This document shows, piece after piece, positions 36,662 to 45,854 of a DNA stretch of 55,543 nt (position 1 is its first letter; each line of letters opens with the position of its first letter). The translations under genes were made by a program, and so were the position numbers. Source of the stretch: Prevotella sp. CAG:1320. Its GTDB lineage: Bacteria; Bacteroidota; Bacteroidia; Bacteroidales; Bacteroidaceae. Location: contig FR882109.1 in NCBI GenBank assembly GCA_000435635.1, positions 9,474-65,016 on the forward strand, read 5' to 3'. Below the pieces are notes generated by a model, which saw nothing but the letters and a program-made list of their open reading frames with translations, was not told where the DNA came from and made no database searches.

Positions 36662-38877
36662 CCTAAATCTGGATGGGCGTATAAGCTTTTCATATAAAGA
36701 GCCCAAATGGGCAGACTCACGGTAGCGCCCTGGCCCATGGCCATAGACCCGAAGTGAATGTCACGATCCTCACCACCTACCCAAACGCCTGTCACCAAGT
36801 CGGGGGTGAAGCCTATAAACCATCCATCGCTGTTCAAGTTGGTGGTTCCGGTCTTGGCTCCTATCTGTCCCGTGAGATTATAACGGAATCGCAAGCGGCC
36901 TGCCGTTCCTCCATCCACAACGCCCATCATCATCACCAACATCTTTTGCGCGGTCTCGGCGCTGATGACTTCATTCATACGAGGTTGGAATTCGGTTATG
37001 AGATTGCCCTCGTTATCCTCAATGCGACTCACGAAAAGAGGTGCGCAACGAATGCCATGGTTAGCGAAAGCGGTGTAAGCGCTCACCATCTCGGCCACGC
37101 TCACGTCACAAGGCCCAAGGCAAAGGCTCATCGAAGGATAGATATCGGGATTGTTGATGCCGAAGTCGTGGAGCAACTGCACCAATTGATAAGGATTCAA
37201 ACGACTCATCAAATAAGCGGATATCCAGTTGTTACTCTGCGCCAATCCCCATTTCAGGGTAACCATTTGCCCATACCTGGAGCGACTGCCGTTACGAGGA
37301 GTCCATGGCTTTCCCGCCACCATGTAGGTTCTCTGCACGTTAGGAGCCACGTCGCAGGGTGAGTAACCGTTTTCCATGGCCAGGCTATAGAGGAACGGCT
37401 TGATGGTAGAACCCACCTGGCGACGGCCACTCATCACCATGTCATACATGAAATGCTCATAGTTCAATCCTCCCACGTAGGCTTTCACCGCGCCCGTCTT
37501 GGGATCCATGCTCATCATACCGCTGCGCAAGAACTTCTTGTAATAACGAATGCTGTCCATGGGAGACATCAGCGTATCCACGTCCCCATGGTAAGTGAAT
37601 ACGGTCATGTGCACCTTCGTGTTGAAAGCCTCGTCAATTTCCTCATCGCTGCAACCAGCTTGCCTCATCACGCGATAACGCTCGCTCTGGGTCTTGCTGC
37701 GATTAAGAATCGAAGCCACTTGCTTTGCCGACAGATTGCTATAGGGAGCGTTGGGCTTTCCCCGGTTTTCTCTCTCAAACTGAGGTTGCAAGTAATGGGC
37801 CACATGGTCATACATGGCCTGCTCGGCAAACTGCTGCATGCGGCTGTCAATAGTAGTGTACACTTTTAGGCCGTCAGCATAGAGATTATAGGGTTCTCCA
37901 TCCCTTTTCCGGTTCTTGTTGCACCATCCGTACAATGGGTCTGTCTCCCAAGCGATGCTGTCATAGACATATTGATTTTGGTTCCAGCTGGGATAGCGGG
38001 ACTCATCATTCCTGTCAGGTCGCTTGGCCATCATGTAGAGACGCAAGAACTCCCTGAAATAGGTGGCCGTGCCATCCTTGTGGTCTATGCGATGGAAATC
38101 CAACTTCAAGGGTTTCACCCTCTCCTTGTCATATTGCGCCTGGGTGAAATATCCCACTTTCAGCATTTGGGCTAATACCACGTTACGCCGCTGACGGGCA
38201 CGCTCCGGATAGCGCACGGGATTAAAAAGGGAAGGATTCTTACAAAGTCCCACCAACGTGGCACTCTCGCAGATATCGAGTTGAGACGGCTCCTTGTTAA
38301 AATAGGTGTTGGCGGCCGTCTTGATGCCAACGGCATTATGCAAGAAGTCAAAATAGTTAAGATACAGGGCGATAATTTCCTGCTTCGTATAGTTGCGCTC
38401 CAGCTTAATAGCAATGACCCATTCTATGGGTTTCTGCATCAATCGTTCCAAGGTGCTATGGGCTTTCTCGCTATAGAGTTGCTTGGCGAGCTGCTGGGTA
38501 ATGGTAGAGCCTCCACCCGCTTCGGTCTGTCCCAAGATACCGCGCTTGACGATAGCACGGCCCAAAGCCCAGAAGTCTATGCCCGAATGCTCATAGAATC
38601 GCTCGTCTTCGGTGGCAACCAAAGCGTTAACCACGTAAGGGGATATCTTCTCATAAGGCACCACCACACGGTTTTCCTTGTTCAAATGCCACGTGCCCAG
38701 CACTTTGCCGTCGGAGCTGTACACCTGTGTGGCATAGCGGTTGATGGGGTTTTGCAGGTCTTCCAGTTCGGGCAGGTAACCTATCCAGCCATTCCAAATG
38801 GCGATGAAACCTCCCGTGGCAGCCAATACAAAAACCGCCAACATTGTCCACAAGAAGAAAATAAATTTACGTCGCAT
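36556..38877 (-). CDS. Class A penicillin-binding protein 1A (transglycosylase/transpeptidase)
   Basis: A 773-residue bifunctional peptidoglycan synthase with an N-terminal membrane anchor (KFIFFLWTMLAVFVLAATGGF). The glycosyltransferase family 51 domain has EDERFYEHSGID and GGGSTITQQLAKQLYS. The transpeptidase domain has the serine motif GSTIKPFLYS, SNN in AQSNNW, and KTGTTN. It is complete, ending with an acidic tail. It overlaps comEC tail to tail. A TATTTTTG -7 box on the minus strand lies at 38905-38912. Confidence 0.93.
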   Translation of the reverse strand: MRRKFIFFLWTMLAVFVLAATGGFIAIWNGWIGYLPELEDLQNPINRYATQVYSSDGKVLGTWHLNKENRVVVPYEKISPYVVNALVATEDERFYEHSGIDFWALGRAIVKRGILGQTEAGGGSTITQQLAKQLYSEKAHSTLERLMQKPIEWVIAIKLERNYTKQEIIALYLNYFDFLHNAVGIKTAANTYFNKEPSQLDICESATLVGLCKNPSLFNPVRYPERARQRRNVVLAQMLKVGYFTQAQYDKERVKPLKLDFHRIDHKDGTATYFREFLRLYMMAKRPDRNDESRYPSWNQNQYVYDSIAWETDPLYGWCNKNRKRDGEPYNLYADGLKVYTTIDSRMQQFAEQAMYDHVAHYLQPQFERENRGKPNAPYSNLSAKQVASILNRSKTQSERYRVMRQAGCSDEEIDEAFNTKVHMTVFTYHGDVDTLMSPMDSIRYYKKFLRSGMMSMDPKTGAVKAYVGGLNYEHFMYDMVMSGRRQVGSTIKPFLYSLAMENGYSPCDVAPNVQRTYMVAGKPWTPRNGSRSRYGQMVTLKWGLAQSNNWISAYLMSRLNPYQLVQLLHDFGINNPDIYPSMSLCLGPCDVSVAEMVSAYTAFANHGIRCAPLFVSRIEDNEGNLITEFQPRMNEVISAETAQKMLVMMMGVVDGGTAGRLRFRYNLTGQIGAKTGTTNLNSDGWFIGFTPDLVTGVWVGGEDRDIHFGSMAMGQGATVSLPIWALYMKSLYAHPDLGYDPDAKFDLPEGYDPCAKDSTSMVDDLMIDDVFE

Positions 38878-38904
38878 AGGAAAGTGTCATTGCTATAATT
38901 TCGG

Positions 38905-38912
38905 CAAAAATA
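38905..38912 (-). promoter_or_regulatory. -7 box of the PBP1A gene (TATTTTTG)
   Basis: Match to TAnnTTTG on the minus strand, about 28 bp before the start codon; no -33 TTTG seen. Confidence 0.5.
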
Positions 38913-38956
38913 CAACATTTCTTTGGAATTATCCCACCTGTTTGGGAAATAATACG

Positions 38957-38964
38957 TAACTTTG
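38957..38964 (+). promoter_or_regulatory. -7 box of pyrB (TAACTTTG)
   Basis: Full match to TAnnTTTG, 31 bp before the ATG. Confidence 0.6.
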
Positions 38965-38995
38965 CAATCAAAATACACTTCAACCCACCCAAACA

Positions 38996-39946
38996 ATGAA
39001 AGACAAGCACAATTTCGTTACCATTGAAGACCTATCGAAAGACACTATCTTGTACCTGTTGGAGATGGCGCAAGAGTTTGAGAAGCATCCCAACAGAGAG
39101 TTATTGAAAGGCAAAGTGGTAGCCACGCTGTTCTTTGAGCCTTCCACGAGAACGCAACTCAGTTTCCAAACCGCCGCCAACAGGCTGGGAGCAAGGGTAA
39201 TTGGCTTCAGCGACGCCAAGACCTCTAGCACCACAAAGGGAGAAACCCTGAAAGACACCATTCTCATGGTAAGCAACTACGCTGACATCATCGTGATGAG
39301 ACACTATATAGAGGGAGCCGCCCAATACGCCAGCGAAGTAGCCCCCGTGCCCATTGTCAATGCGGGAGACGGCGCTCACTTCCATCCCTCGCAGTGCCTG
39401 CTCGACCTGTATTCCATCTACAAAACGCAAGGCACGCTGGAAAACTTGAATATCTACTTGGTGGGTGACCTGAAATATGGCCGCACGGTCCACTCCCTTC
39501 TCACGGCCATGAGACATTTCAACCCCACTTTCCATTTCATCGCCCCCAAGGAACTGGCCATGCCACAGGAATATAAGCTGTACTGCCAAGAACATGGCAT
39601 CAGGTTCGAGGAGCACACGGAGTTCAACGAGGACGTGATAGCCGACGCGGACATCCTCTATATGACCCGTGTGCAGAAGGAACGGTTCAGCGACCTGATG
39701 GAATATGAAAGGGTGAAAAACGTTTACATACTGAAAAGCAGCATGCTGGGAAAGGCCAGGGACAACATGAAGATTCTCCACCCCCTACCCAGGGTAAACG
39801 AGATTGCCTATGACGTGGATGACGATCCCCATGCTTACTACATACAACAGGCCAAGAACGGGCTCTTCGCCCGCCAAGCCATCTTCTGCCACTGCCTGGG
39901 CATTTCGCTCGAGGAAGTAAGAAACGACAATACCATCATAGGATAA
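38996..39946 (+). CDS. pyrB: Aspartate carbamoyltransferase catalytic subunit
   Basis: Joins carbamoyl phosphate and aspartate in pyrimidine synthesis. The carbamoyl-phosphate motif is [12 protein letters not shown] (about 47-58), [13 protein letters not shown] holds the moving 80s-loop residues, and HPLPRVNEI is near the C terminus. The length of 316 residues matches the E. coli-type class B subunit that binds PyrI. pyrI follows 14 bp later. Confidence 0.97.
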   Translation: MKDKHNFVTIEDLSKDTILYLLEMAQEFEKHPNRELLKGKVVATLFFEPSTRTQLSFQTAANRLGARVIGFSDAKTSSTTKGETLKDTILMVSNYADIIVMRHYIEGAAQYASEVAPVPIVNAGDGAHFHPSQCLLDLYSIYKTQGTLENLNIYLVGDLKYGRTVHSLLTAMRHFNPTFHFIAPKELAMPQEYKLYCQEHGIRFEEHTEFNEDVIADADILYMTRVQKERFSDLMEYERVKNVYILKSSMLGKARDNMKILHPLPRVNEIAYDVDDDPHAYYIQQAKNGLFARQAIFCHCLGISLEEVRNDNTIIG

Positions 39947-39960
39947 AAGGGACTAAAGAC

Positions 39961-40419
39961 ATGACAAAAAACAAGGAAATGCAGGTTGCCGCCATAGAGA
40001 ACGGCACCGTTATTGACCACATACCCGCCGAGAAAACCTATCAAGTGGCGCAGCTGCTCAACCTGAAAGAGATGAGCACACCCGTCACCATAGGCTACAA
40101 CCTCCCCTCGAAGAAAATCGGAAAGAAAGGCATCATCAAGGTGGCCGACAAGTTTTTCACGGACGAGGAGATCAACCGCCTTAGCGTAGTGGCCCCAAAA
40201 ATTGTGCTCAGCGTCATCCGCGACTATGAGGTGGTAGAGAAAAAAACCGTGGAGACACCCGACGAGCTGCGGGGCATCGTGAAGTGCAACAACCCGAAGT
40301 GCATCACCAACAATGAACCTATGGCCACCGTGTTCAACGTGGTGGACAAAGAAAAGGGCACCTTGAAGTGCCACTACTGCGACAAGGAGCAAGACATCAA
40401 TGAGGTAAAACTTTGCTGA
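39961..40419 (+). CDS. pyrI: Aspartate carbamoyltransferase regulatory subunit
   Basis: Nucleotide-binding regulatory subunit; 152 residues. The N-terminal allosteric domain has [19 protein letters not shown]. The zinc domain has all four cysteines: C-N-N-P-K-C and C-H-Y-C near the end. It binds ATP or CTP and tunes PyrB. Co-transcribed with pyrB. Confidence 0.97.
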   Translation: MTKNKEMQVAAIENGTVIDHIPAEKTYQVAQLLNLKEMSTPVTIGYNLPSKKIGKKGIIKVADKFFTDEEINRLSVVAPKIVLSVIRDYEVVEKKTVETPDELRGIVKCNNPKCITNNEPMATVFNVVDKEKGTLKCHYCDKEQDINEVKLC

Positions 40420-40446
40420 TTTCTTGCCGCAACCAACTATTTTGAG

Positions 40447-40454
40447 TATATTCG
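40447..40454 (+). promoter_or_regulatory. Possible -7 box of glyA (TATATTCG)
   Basis: One mismatch to TAnnTTTG, 43 bp before the ATG. Confidence 0.4.
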
Positions 40455-40496
40455 CGCTTTCTAAACGGAAATCAACATTAATCGCAAGAACAGACA

Positions 40497-41777
40497 ATGA
40501 AAAGAGACCAAGAGATTTTCGACCTCATCGAGCTGGAGCACCAGCGCCAATTGAAAGGCATGGAACTGATCGCCTCCGAGAACTTCGTCAGCGACGAGGT
40601 GATGCAGGCCATGGGTTCGTATCTTACCAACAAATACGCCGAGGGTTTGCCTGGCAAGCGTTATTATGGCGGTTGCGGAGTGGTAGACCAAGTAGAGGAT
40701 TTAGCGCGTGAACGCGTGAAGAAGCTTTTCGGCGCGGAGTTCGCCAACGTGCAGCCCCACTCGGGAGCGCAAGCCAACGCGGCCGTATTGCTGGCCGTAT
40801 TGAAACCTGGCGACACCTTCATGGGCCTGAACCTCGATCATGGCGGCCACCTTTCCCATGGCTCCGCGGTCAACACCTCTGGCATACTCTACCACCCGGT
40901 GGGTTACAACCTGAACAAGGAAACTGGCCGCGTGGACTACGACGAAATGGAGAAGCTGGCCTTGGAGCACAAGCCCAAACTGATTATCGGTGGAGGTTCC
41001 GCCTACAGCCGTGAGTGGGACTATGCCCGCATGCGCCAGATTGCCGACGAGGTAGGCGCGTTGCTGATGATAGACATGGCTCACCCCGCCGGCCTGATAG
41101 CCGCAGGTCTCTTGGATAACCCCGTGAAGTATGCCCATATCGTCACTTCCACCACCCACAAGACCTTGAGAGGCCCTCGTGGCGGTATCATCTTGATGGG
41201 CAAGGACTTCGAGAACCCTTGGGGCGAACGCACCAAGAAGGGCGAGCTGAAGATGATGAGCCAAATACTCAACTCCGCCGTGTTCCCCGGAACGCAAGGA
41301 GGCCCCTTGGAGCATGTAATCGCCGCCAAGGCCGTAGGCTTTGCCGAGAACTTGCAACCCAGCTGGAAGGAATACGCCGCGCAAGTGAAAAAGAACGCCG
41401 CTGTATTGGCGGAAGACCTCATCAGCCGTGGCTTCACCATCGTAAGCGGTGGCACCGACAACCACTCCATGTTGGTAGACCTGCGTTCCAAGTATCCTGA
41501 CCTGACAGGAAAGGTTGCCGAGAACGCCTTGGTATCCGCTGATATCACGGTGAACAAGAACATGGTGCCCTTCGACAGCCGTAGTGCGTTCCAGACTTCT
41601 GGTATCCGCCTCGGTACGCCTGCCATGACCACCCGCGGCGCGAAGGAGGACATGATGCACTTAATAGCCGACTTGATAGAGACCGTGCTCAACGCTCCCG
41701 AGGACGAGAAGGTGATAGCCAGCGTGCGCGAGAAGGTGAACGCCACGATGAAAGACTATCCCCTCTTCGCCTACTAA
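40497..41777 (+). CDS. glyA: Serine hydroxymethyltransferase
   Basis: PLP enzyme that interconverts serine and glycine and makes methylene-tetrahydrofolate. Visible motifs: [10 protein letters not shown], the [14 protein letters not shown] loop, and the PLP-lysine [13 protein letters not shown] near residue 225. At 426 residues it is complete. Its likely terminator lies 264 bp behind the stop, because element copy B lies between. Confidence 0.97.
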   Translation: MKRDQEIFDLIELEHQRQLKGMELIASENFVSDEVMQAMGSYLTNKYAEGLPGKRYYGGCGVVDQVEDLARERVKKLFGAEFANVQPHSGAQANAAVLLAVLKPGDTFMGLNLDHGGHLSHGSAVNTSGILYHPVGYNLNKETGRVDYDEMEKLALEHKPKLIIGGGSAYSREWDYARMRQIADEVGALLMIDMAHPAGLIAAGLLDNPVKYAHIVTSTTHKTLRGPRGGIILMGKDFENPWGERTKKGELKMMSQILNSAVFPGTQGGPLEHVIAAKAVGFAENLQPSWKEYAAQVKKNAAVLAEDLISRGFTIVSGGTDNHSMLVDLRSKYPDLTGKVAENALVSADITVNKNMVPFDSRSAFQTSGIRLGTPAMTTRGAKEDMMHLIADLIETVLNAPEDEKVIASVREKVNATMKDYPLFAY

Positions 41778-41810
41778 ACCCGCGGAGACTGAAAAAGTTT
41801 TATAAAATAA

Positions 41811-41839
41811 CGTGAGTTCGACGTAAACTTGTAGAGACG
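41811..41839 (-). repeat. Terminal fragment of the 172-bp element beside copy B
   Basis: A 29-bp piece of the element end (CGTGAGTTCGACG then TAAACTTGTAGAGACG) stops abruptly. It is followed by a 14-bp stretch, TTCAACTTATATAT, also found beside copy C, then the full copy B. Confidence 0.75.
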
Positions 41840-41853
41840 TTCAACTTATATAT

Positions 41854-42025
41854 CGTGAGTTCGACGAAAACTTGTAGAGACGCATTCTTGCGTCTCGGCA
41901 AGCAAGATTGCCGAATAAAATCGCCTGTCGCGAAGACTTGGCAGCTGGCTGAGACGCAAGAATGCGTCTCTACAGTTTGGCAATAACAGGGCTGCGCACA
42001 TAAAGTGGAATCCGTCGAACTCACG
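41854..42025 (-). mobile_element. 172-bp terminal-inverted-repeat element, copy B
   Basis: Same length and ends as the other copies, in the reverse orientation to A and D. It differs from copy C by about two bases. It lies between glyA and the glyA terminator, so the inserted DNA is presumably transcribed. Confidence 0.88.
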
Positions 42026-42040
42026 TTAAAATACATGTCG

Positions 42041-42082
42041 AGGGCATAGGTTCACACTTGGGATGAACCTATGCCCTTTTTT
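42041..42082 (+). terminator. Rho-independent terminator, probably of glyA
   Basis: AGGGCATAGGTTCA (42041-42054) pairs with TGAACCTATGCCCT (42064-42077) and runs into T residues. Confidence 0.9.
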
Positions 42083-42084
42083 CA

Positions 42085-42142
42085 TGAAACTAGTCTCGTT
42101 GCCCCATGAAACTAGTTTCAACGCCCAACGAGACTAGTTTCA
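42085..42142. repeat. Palindrome array, GAAACTAGTTTC type (3 copies)
   Basis: Centres are at 42091/42092, 42113/42114 and 42135/42136. The first (TGAAACTAGTCTCG) and third (CGAGACTAGTTTCA) are exact reverse complements, and the middle TGAAACTAGTTTCA is a perfect palindrome. The array is therefore mirror-symmetric as a whole, except for its spacers. Confidence 0.88.
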
Positions 42143-42234
42143 TCCCAAGGGCATGCCATAAGGGCTGTGGCGGCGAAAGAATTGAAAGGAAAAAGAATAT
42201 GCGGGATTCTTGCCATTATTAGCGGGAAAAAACG

Positions 42235-42242
42235 TATATTTG
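42235..42242 (+). promoter_or_regulatory. -7 box of mscS (TATATTTG)
   Basis: Full match to TAnnTTTG, 28 bp before ATG 42270. It argues against the in-frame ATG at 42210, which lies before the promoter. Confidence 0.65.
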
Positions 42243-42269
42243 CGGTATCATACGTATCACACGGGAAAT

Positions 42270-43133
42270 ATGGAAGAGATTCTCAACATGCACTTTTTCG
42301 GCGTATCAGTGCGCTGGCTCATTGTGTTCGCCATCAAGGGCGTCATCATCTACCTGTTCATCCGCCTGCTGACGGGAGTCACCAAATACCTGTTTCGCCG
42401 CTCCATGCGAAAGCAAGGGAAAATCACGCTCGACGAAACAAAAGTCAGCTTCATCCGCCGCATTATCGTCACCGCCATATATATAATAGGTATAGCGGCG
42501 TTCCTCTCGCTCATCCCGGGCATGGAGAAAGTGAGCAACTCTATACTGGCCAGTGCCGGCATCATGGCCGCCGCCGTGGGCTTGGCCTCGCAGGAAGCCC
42601 TCTCGAACGTCATCGGCGGACTGTTCATCATCTTCTCCCAGCCCTTCAAGCTGGGTGATTTCATCGAGCTTGACAGCGGTGTGAAAGGCACGGTAGTTGA
42701 AATCACGCTGCGCCATACCGCCATACGGGACGCGGAAAACCGCATGATACTGGTGCCCAACAACCAAATCAACTCCACCACCATCATCAATTCCTCTTAC
42801 GGAGACACTTCCACTTGCGCCTTCGTGGAAGTGGGCGTGTCCTATACGGCCGACCTAGACCAGGCCATCAGCGTAATGAGAGAGGAAGTAATGAAGCACC
42901 CTTTGCTGACAGACCACCGCACGGAGGAGGACAAGCGCAACGGCGTGCCGCAAGTGATTATCCGCGTAATCAACCTGGGCGACTCAGCCATCACGCTGCG
43001 GGCATGGGCTTGGGCGGCAAGCGCGGGCAACGCCTTCGTCATGAAGTGCGAACTATTGAAAGCCATTAAGGAACGTTTCGATGCGGAAAAGATAGAGATT
43101 CCCTACCCCTACGTCAACGTGGTGAAGGCGTGA
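42270..43133 (+). CDS. mscS: Small-conductance mechanosensitive channel (MscS family)
   Basis: 287 residues from ATG 42270, chosen by the promoter position. Three membrane helices are followed by the pore helix VSNSILASAGIMAAAVGLASQEALSN..., with its glycine/alanine pattern. The beta domain has KLGDFIEL and the VVEITLRHTAIRDAENRMILVPN signature. The channel opens under membrane tension to release solutes in osmotic downshock. Confidence 0.92.
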   Translation: MEEILNMHFFGVSVRWLIVFAIKGVIIYLFIRLLTGVTKYLFRRSMRKQGKITLDETKVSFIRRIIVTAIYIIGIAAFLSLIPGMEKVSNSILASAGIMAAAVGLASQEALSNVIGGLFIIFSQPFKLGDFIELDSGVKGTVVEITLRHTAIRDAENRMILVPNNQINSTTIINSSYGDTSTCAFVEVGVSYTADLDQAISVMREEVMKHPLLTDHRTEEDKRNGVPQVIIRVINLGDSAITLRAWAWAASAGNAFVMKCELLKAIKERFDAEKIEIPYPYVNVVKA

Positions 43134-43186
43134 AGGCGAAAACTGGCGGCGGCAAAAAGTGAATATTTAAACATCATACAGTCATT

Positions 43187-43915
43187 ATGAGCATTGAAGA
43201 GTTTATCGTGAAATACAGGGAGGCTTTCGGGGAAAGCGTTCCCTTGCCCATCGCCTTTGGCTACAGCGACAAAGCGGTGGAAGAAGCAAGGAAAATACCC
43301 CGCTGCATGATAGGTGCCATACGTAAGGTATGCGACGGAAAGCCATTGACATTGTCGGCCGGGAACGTGCTGTGCGGCGGAGGCAGCCTTTACACCGCTT
43401 TTGCCCCCATGCCCGAACGTGTGCCGGTGTTCGTCTCGGAAGTGGAGCACTACAAGCAAACCCCAGGGCAAGTAAGGGAATATGTAGACCGACTGGACAT
43501 CCAGCTGACCGAGAAGCCCTACCTTAACTTCACGCGGCTGGACCAATTGGATAGCCTGGAGGGCGTGGAGGGCATTCTTTTCTTCGCCACGCCCGACGTA
43601 TTGTCCGGTCTCTGCTCGTGGGCGTTCTACGACAACAATGCCGATGATGCCGTTTGCGCCAAGTTCGGCTCGGGCTGTTGTAGTATCGTGACCTTCGCCA
43701 GCAAGGAGAACGCCCAGGGAGGCCGCCGCTGCTTCCTCGGCATGCTGGATCCCTCGGCACGTCCATTGGTGCCCAAAGACGAGCTGACATTCACCATACC
43801 AGCCTGCCGTTTCAAGGAAATGATGGATACCATGGAACAGTCTGCACTGTTCCAAAAGGCGTATTCCATCGTGCGGAAACGTATCAACGGGGAGATACAA
43901 AACCACAAACCGTAA
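43187..43915 (+). CDS. DUF169-family protein
   Basis: 242 residues, cytosolic by sequence. Segments such as CGGGSLYTAFAPMPERV, EGILFFATPDVLSGLC and KFGSGCCSIVTFASKE place it in the DUF169 family, whose function is unknown but which has been linked to metal or redox contexts because of conserved cysteines (here CC in GSGCCS). It is 22 bp before the MBL-fold gene, with which it is likely co-transcribed. Confidence 0.7.
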   Translation: MSIEEFIVKYREAFGESVPLPIAFGYSDKAVEEARKIPRCMIGAIRKVCDGKPLTLSAGNVLCGGGSLYTAFAPMPERVPVFVSEVEHYKQTPGQVREYVDRLDIQLTEKPYLNFTRLDQLDSLEGVEGILFFATPDVLSGLCSWAFYDNNADDAVCAKFGSGCCSIVTFASKENAQGGRRCFLGMLDPSARPLVPKDELTFTIPACRFKEMMDTMEQSALFQKAYSIVRKRINGEIQNHKP

Positions 43916-43937
43916 ACGAAGACAACTCACCCATAGC

Positions 43938-44756
43938 ATGAAAGTAACATCACTCGTGGAGAACACCAGCCGGAGAGGACTGCCCGTGGAGCACGGGCTG
44001 AGCCTGCACATCCAGCTGGACAACGGGCGGCAAGTCCTCTTTGACATGGGGCAACGCAGGCTCTTCGCAGACAACGCCGAGCGGCTGGGCATCCGGCTGG
44101 CGGACGTGGACGCAGCCATCGTTTCTCACGGCCATTACGACCATGGCGGCGGGCTGCGCGCCTTCTTGGAACTGAACGATAAAGCCAAGGTCTATGTCCA
44201 CCGCCACGCTTTCGAGCCGCATTACTCCCTGCGTGAGAGCGGACTGAGATATATCGGCATCGACCACGACTTGGCTACCCACGAGCGGGTGGTGCTTTGC
44301 GGGGACGAGACCCAGATAGGCGAAGACATGGTATTGTTTGCCGGCGTAGACGGCCAATGCCTCATGCCAATAGGAAACCGATTGTTGTTTGGCCCCAGGC
44401 AAGACGTGAACGACGACTTCCGCCATGAGCAGAGCCTCATCATCAAGGAAAAGGAGAAAACGGTACTCTTTGCCGGATGCGCCCACAGCGGCATCGTGAA
44501 CATTATCCGTAAAGGTATCCGCGTGGCAGGCCGCCCCTTCACCCACGTATTCGCCGGCATGCACCTGGTGAAAAACGGCCTTTCCGAGGAAGGGGAAGCC
44601 GCGTTTATCCACTCCCTGGCGCAAGAGCTGACCGCCCAAGCCCATTGCCATTACTTCACCATGCACTGCACGGGAACCACCCAGTACGGCCTGCTAAGCA
44701 AGGAAATGAGCGAGACCATCAGCTACATGGCGTGCGGAGACCGCGTGGAGATATAA
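43938..44756 (+). CDS. Metallo-beta-lactamase-fold hydrolase, DHPP-synthase-like
   Basis: 272 residues. The metal motif is SHGHYDHGGG (H64, H66, D68, H69); FAGCAHSGIVNII and FTMHCTGTTQYG follow in the order seen in the family of 7,8-dihydropterin-6-methyl-4-(beta-ribofuranosyl)aminobenzene phosphate synthases. Whether it acts on such a substrate is unknown; a general phosphodiesterase or sulfur-related role is possible. It lies between the DUF169 gene and a secreted protein gene. Confidence 0.75.
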   Translation: MKVTSLVENTSRRGLPVEHGLSLHIQLDNGRQVLFDMGQRRLFADNAERLGIRLADVDAAIVSHGHYDHGGGLRAFLELNDKAKVYVHRHAFEPHYSLRESGLRYIGIDHDLATHERVVLCGDETQIGEDMVLFAGVDGQCLMPIGNRLLFGPRQDVNDDFRHEQSLIIKEKEKTVLFAGCAHSGIVNIIRKGIRVAGRPFTHVFAGMHLVKNGLSEEGEAAFIHSLAQELTAQAHCHYFTMHCTGTTQYGLLSKEMSETISYMACGDRVEI

Positions 44757-44778
44757 TAAAGGAAAGGAGACTGCCACG

Positions 44779-45237
44779 ATGAAAACGATTATCTTGCTCG
44801 CCATATTGTCAAGCACCGTTTTCCAGGATACCACGGTCTATGACACGCCTGAGTGCTGGCTTTGGTATGTGCGGGACTTACCCATCGAATACCGGGACAA
44901 GCCGGTCGCCATGTGGACGGAACACGCCGTGTACCAAGAAGGCGTGCAGGCCATTAACGTGTTCGTATCCAACCCGAAGAACGTTCCACTATCGTTCGGA
45001 CGGTATTGGGAGCTGCGTGTATGGAATGGCAGCGAATGGATTCCCCCGAGAGCGAGGTTCTCTCCCTTCATCTGGAGGGATGACGAATTTGCCATGCCCA
45101 AGGGAATGTTGCTGCATTGTTTCCGTTTCCCTGTTGGCAGCTATTACCATCTCCCCAAGGGAAAGTACCGCGTCTGCAAATCATTTTACGCGAGAAAGGA
45201 GGAAATGGAACTGAGCGCGGAGTTTGAAATCAAGTAA
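44779..45237 (+). CDS. Uncharacterised secreted protein, Ig-like
   Basis: 152 residues. A short hydrophobic N terminus (MKTIILLAILSSTVF) acts as a signal peptide. The mature part has alternating strands with tryptophans (LRVWNGSEW, YHLPKGKYRVCKSF), like small Ig-like domains often found in Bacteroidetes. Same start as the small lipoprotein at 30899-31114. It begins 22 bp after the MBL gene. Confidence 0.5.
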   Translation: MKTIILLAILSSTVFQDTTVYDTPECWLWYVRDLPIEYRDKPVAMWTEHAVYQEGVQAINVFVSNPKNVPLSFGRYWELRVWNGSEWIPPRARFSPFIWRDDEFAMPKGMLLHCFRFPVGSYYHLPKGKYRVCKSFYARKEEMELSAEFEIK

Positions 45238-45266
45238 CCACCAAACACCATCCATCATTCATATAT

Positions 45267-45842
45267 ATGAGAAACAAGTTACTCCCCCTGGCCGCGCTCG
45301 CGGTCATCGCGGCGATGGCATTCAAGACCTTCCCCACTCACTCCCAGTCTGTCAAGCACCGGGAAAACGGTTGGTATCGCATCATGGACGGACAAAAAGA
45401 CAGCATCGCTTCCCGGCCCATCGTTAGCGTAAAGGAATTCGCCAGCTTACGGCTGGAGAAAGACCCTTTCGGAAAAGCGGTGATAACAGGAAGCGTGAGC
45501 AAGCATAAATTGCGGGCTTGGGCAGACTCAACGGAACAGCTTATCGGCCAGCGAATGGGCTTCGTGTTCAATGACTCCGTCATCACCGCGCCACGTGTAA
45601 ACATGAGATTGGAAAGCGGCATGTTTCAAATCGCGACACCTGGCGATTACGATATATCCTCCTTGTACCGAAACCTGCTGAAAGAAAAGAAAGATTCGTT
45701 GGACGCATTGTTCAAAGCCAACGGATGGGAAAACGACACGCTCTTTTTCAATCAATCAGACCACGACAAACAGGACTCCATCATAAATGCCCTGGATTAC
45801 ATCGAGGCCTGCTCCCTGGTAAAAGGACTTGAAGACAAGTAA
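45267..45842 (+). CDS. Secreted protein with a SecD P1-head-like segment
   Basis: 191 residues with a signal peptide (NKLLPLAALAVIAAMAF, then SQS). The stretch GQRMGFVFNDSVITAPRVN and then LESGMFQI follows the pattern of the periplasmic P1 head domain of SecD (GKxIAIVLDGxVxSAP ... SGxxQITG). No membrane helices of SecD are present, so this is a stand-alone periplasmic domain. Function unknown. It is part of a run of three small secreted proteins. Confidence 0.5.
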   Translation: MRNKLLPLAALAVIAAMAFKTFPTHSQSVKHRENGWYRIMDGQKDSIASRPIVSVKEFASLRLEKDPFGKAVITGSVSKHKLRAWADSTEQLIGQRMGFVFNDSVITAPRVNMRLESGMFQIATPGDYDISSLYRNLLKEKKDSLDALFKANGWENDTLFFNQSDHDKQDSIINALDYIEACSLVKGLEDK

Positions 45843-45854
45843 AACCCAAAGATC

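Noticed and set aside
42210..42269. 20-residue N-terminal extension of MscS
   Set aside because: The -7 box at 42235-42242 lies within it, so it would not be transcribed.
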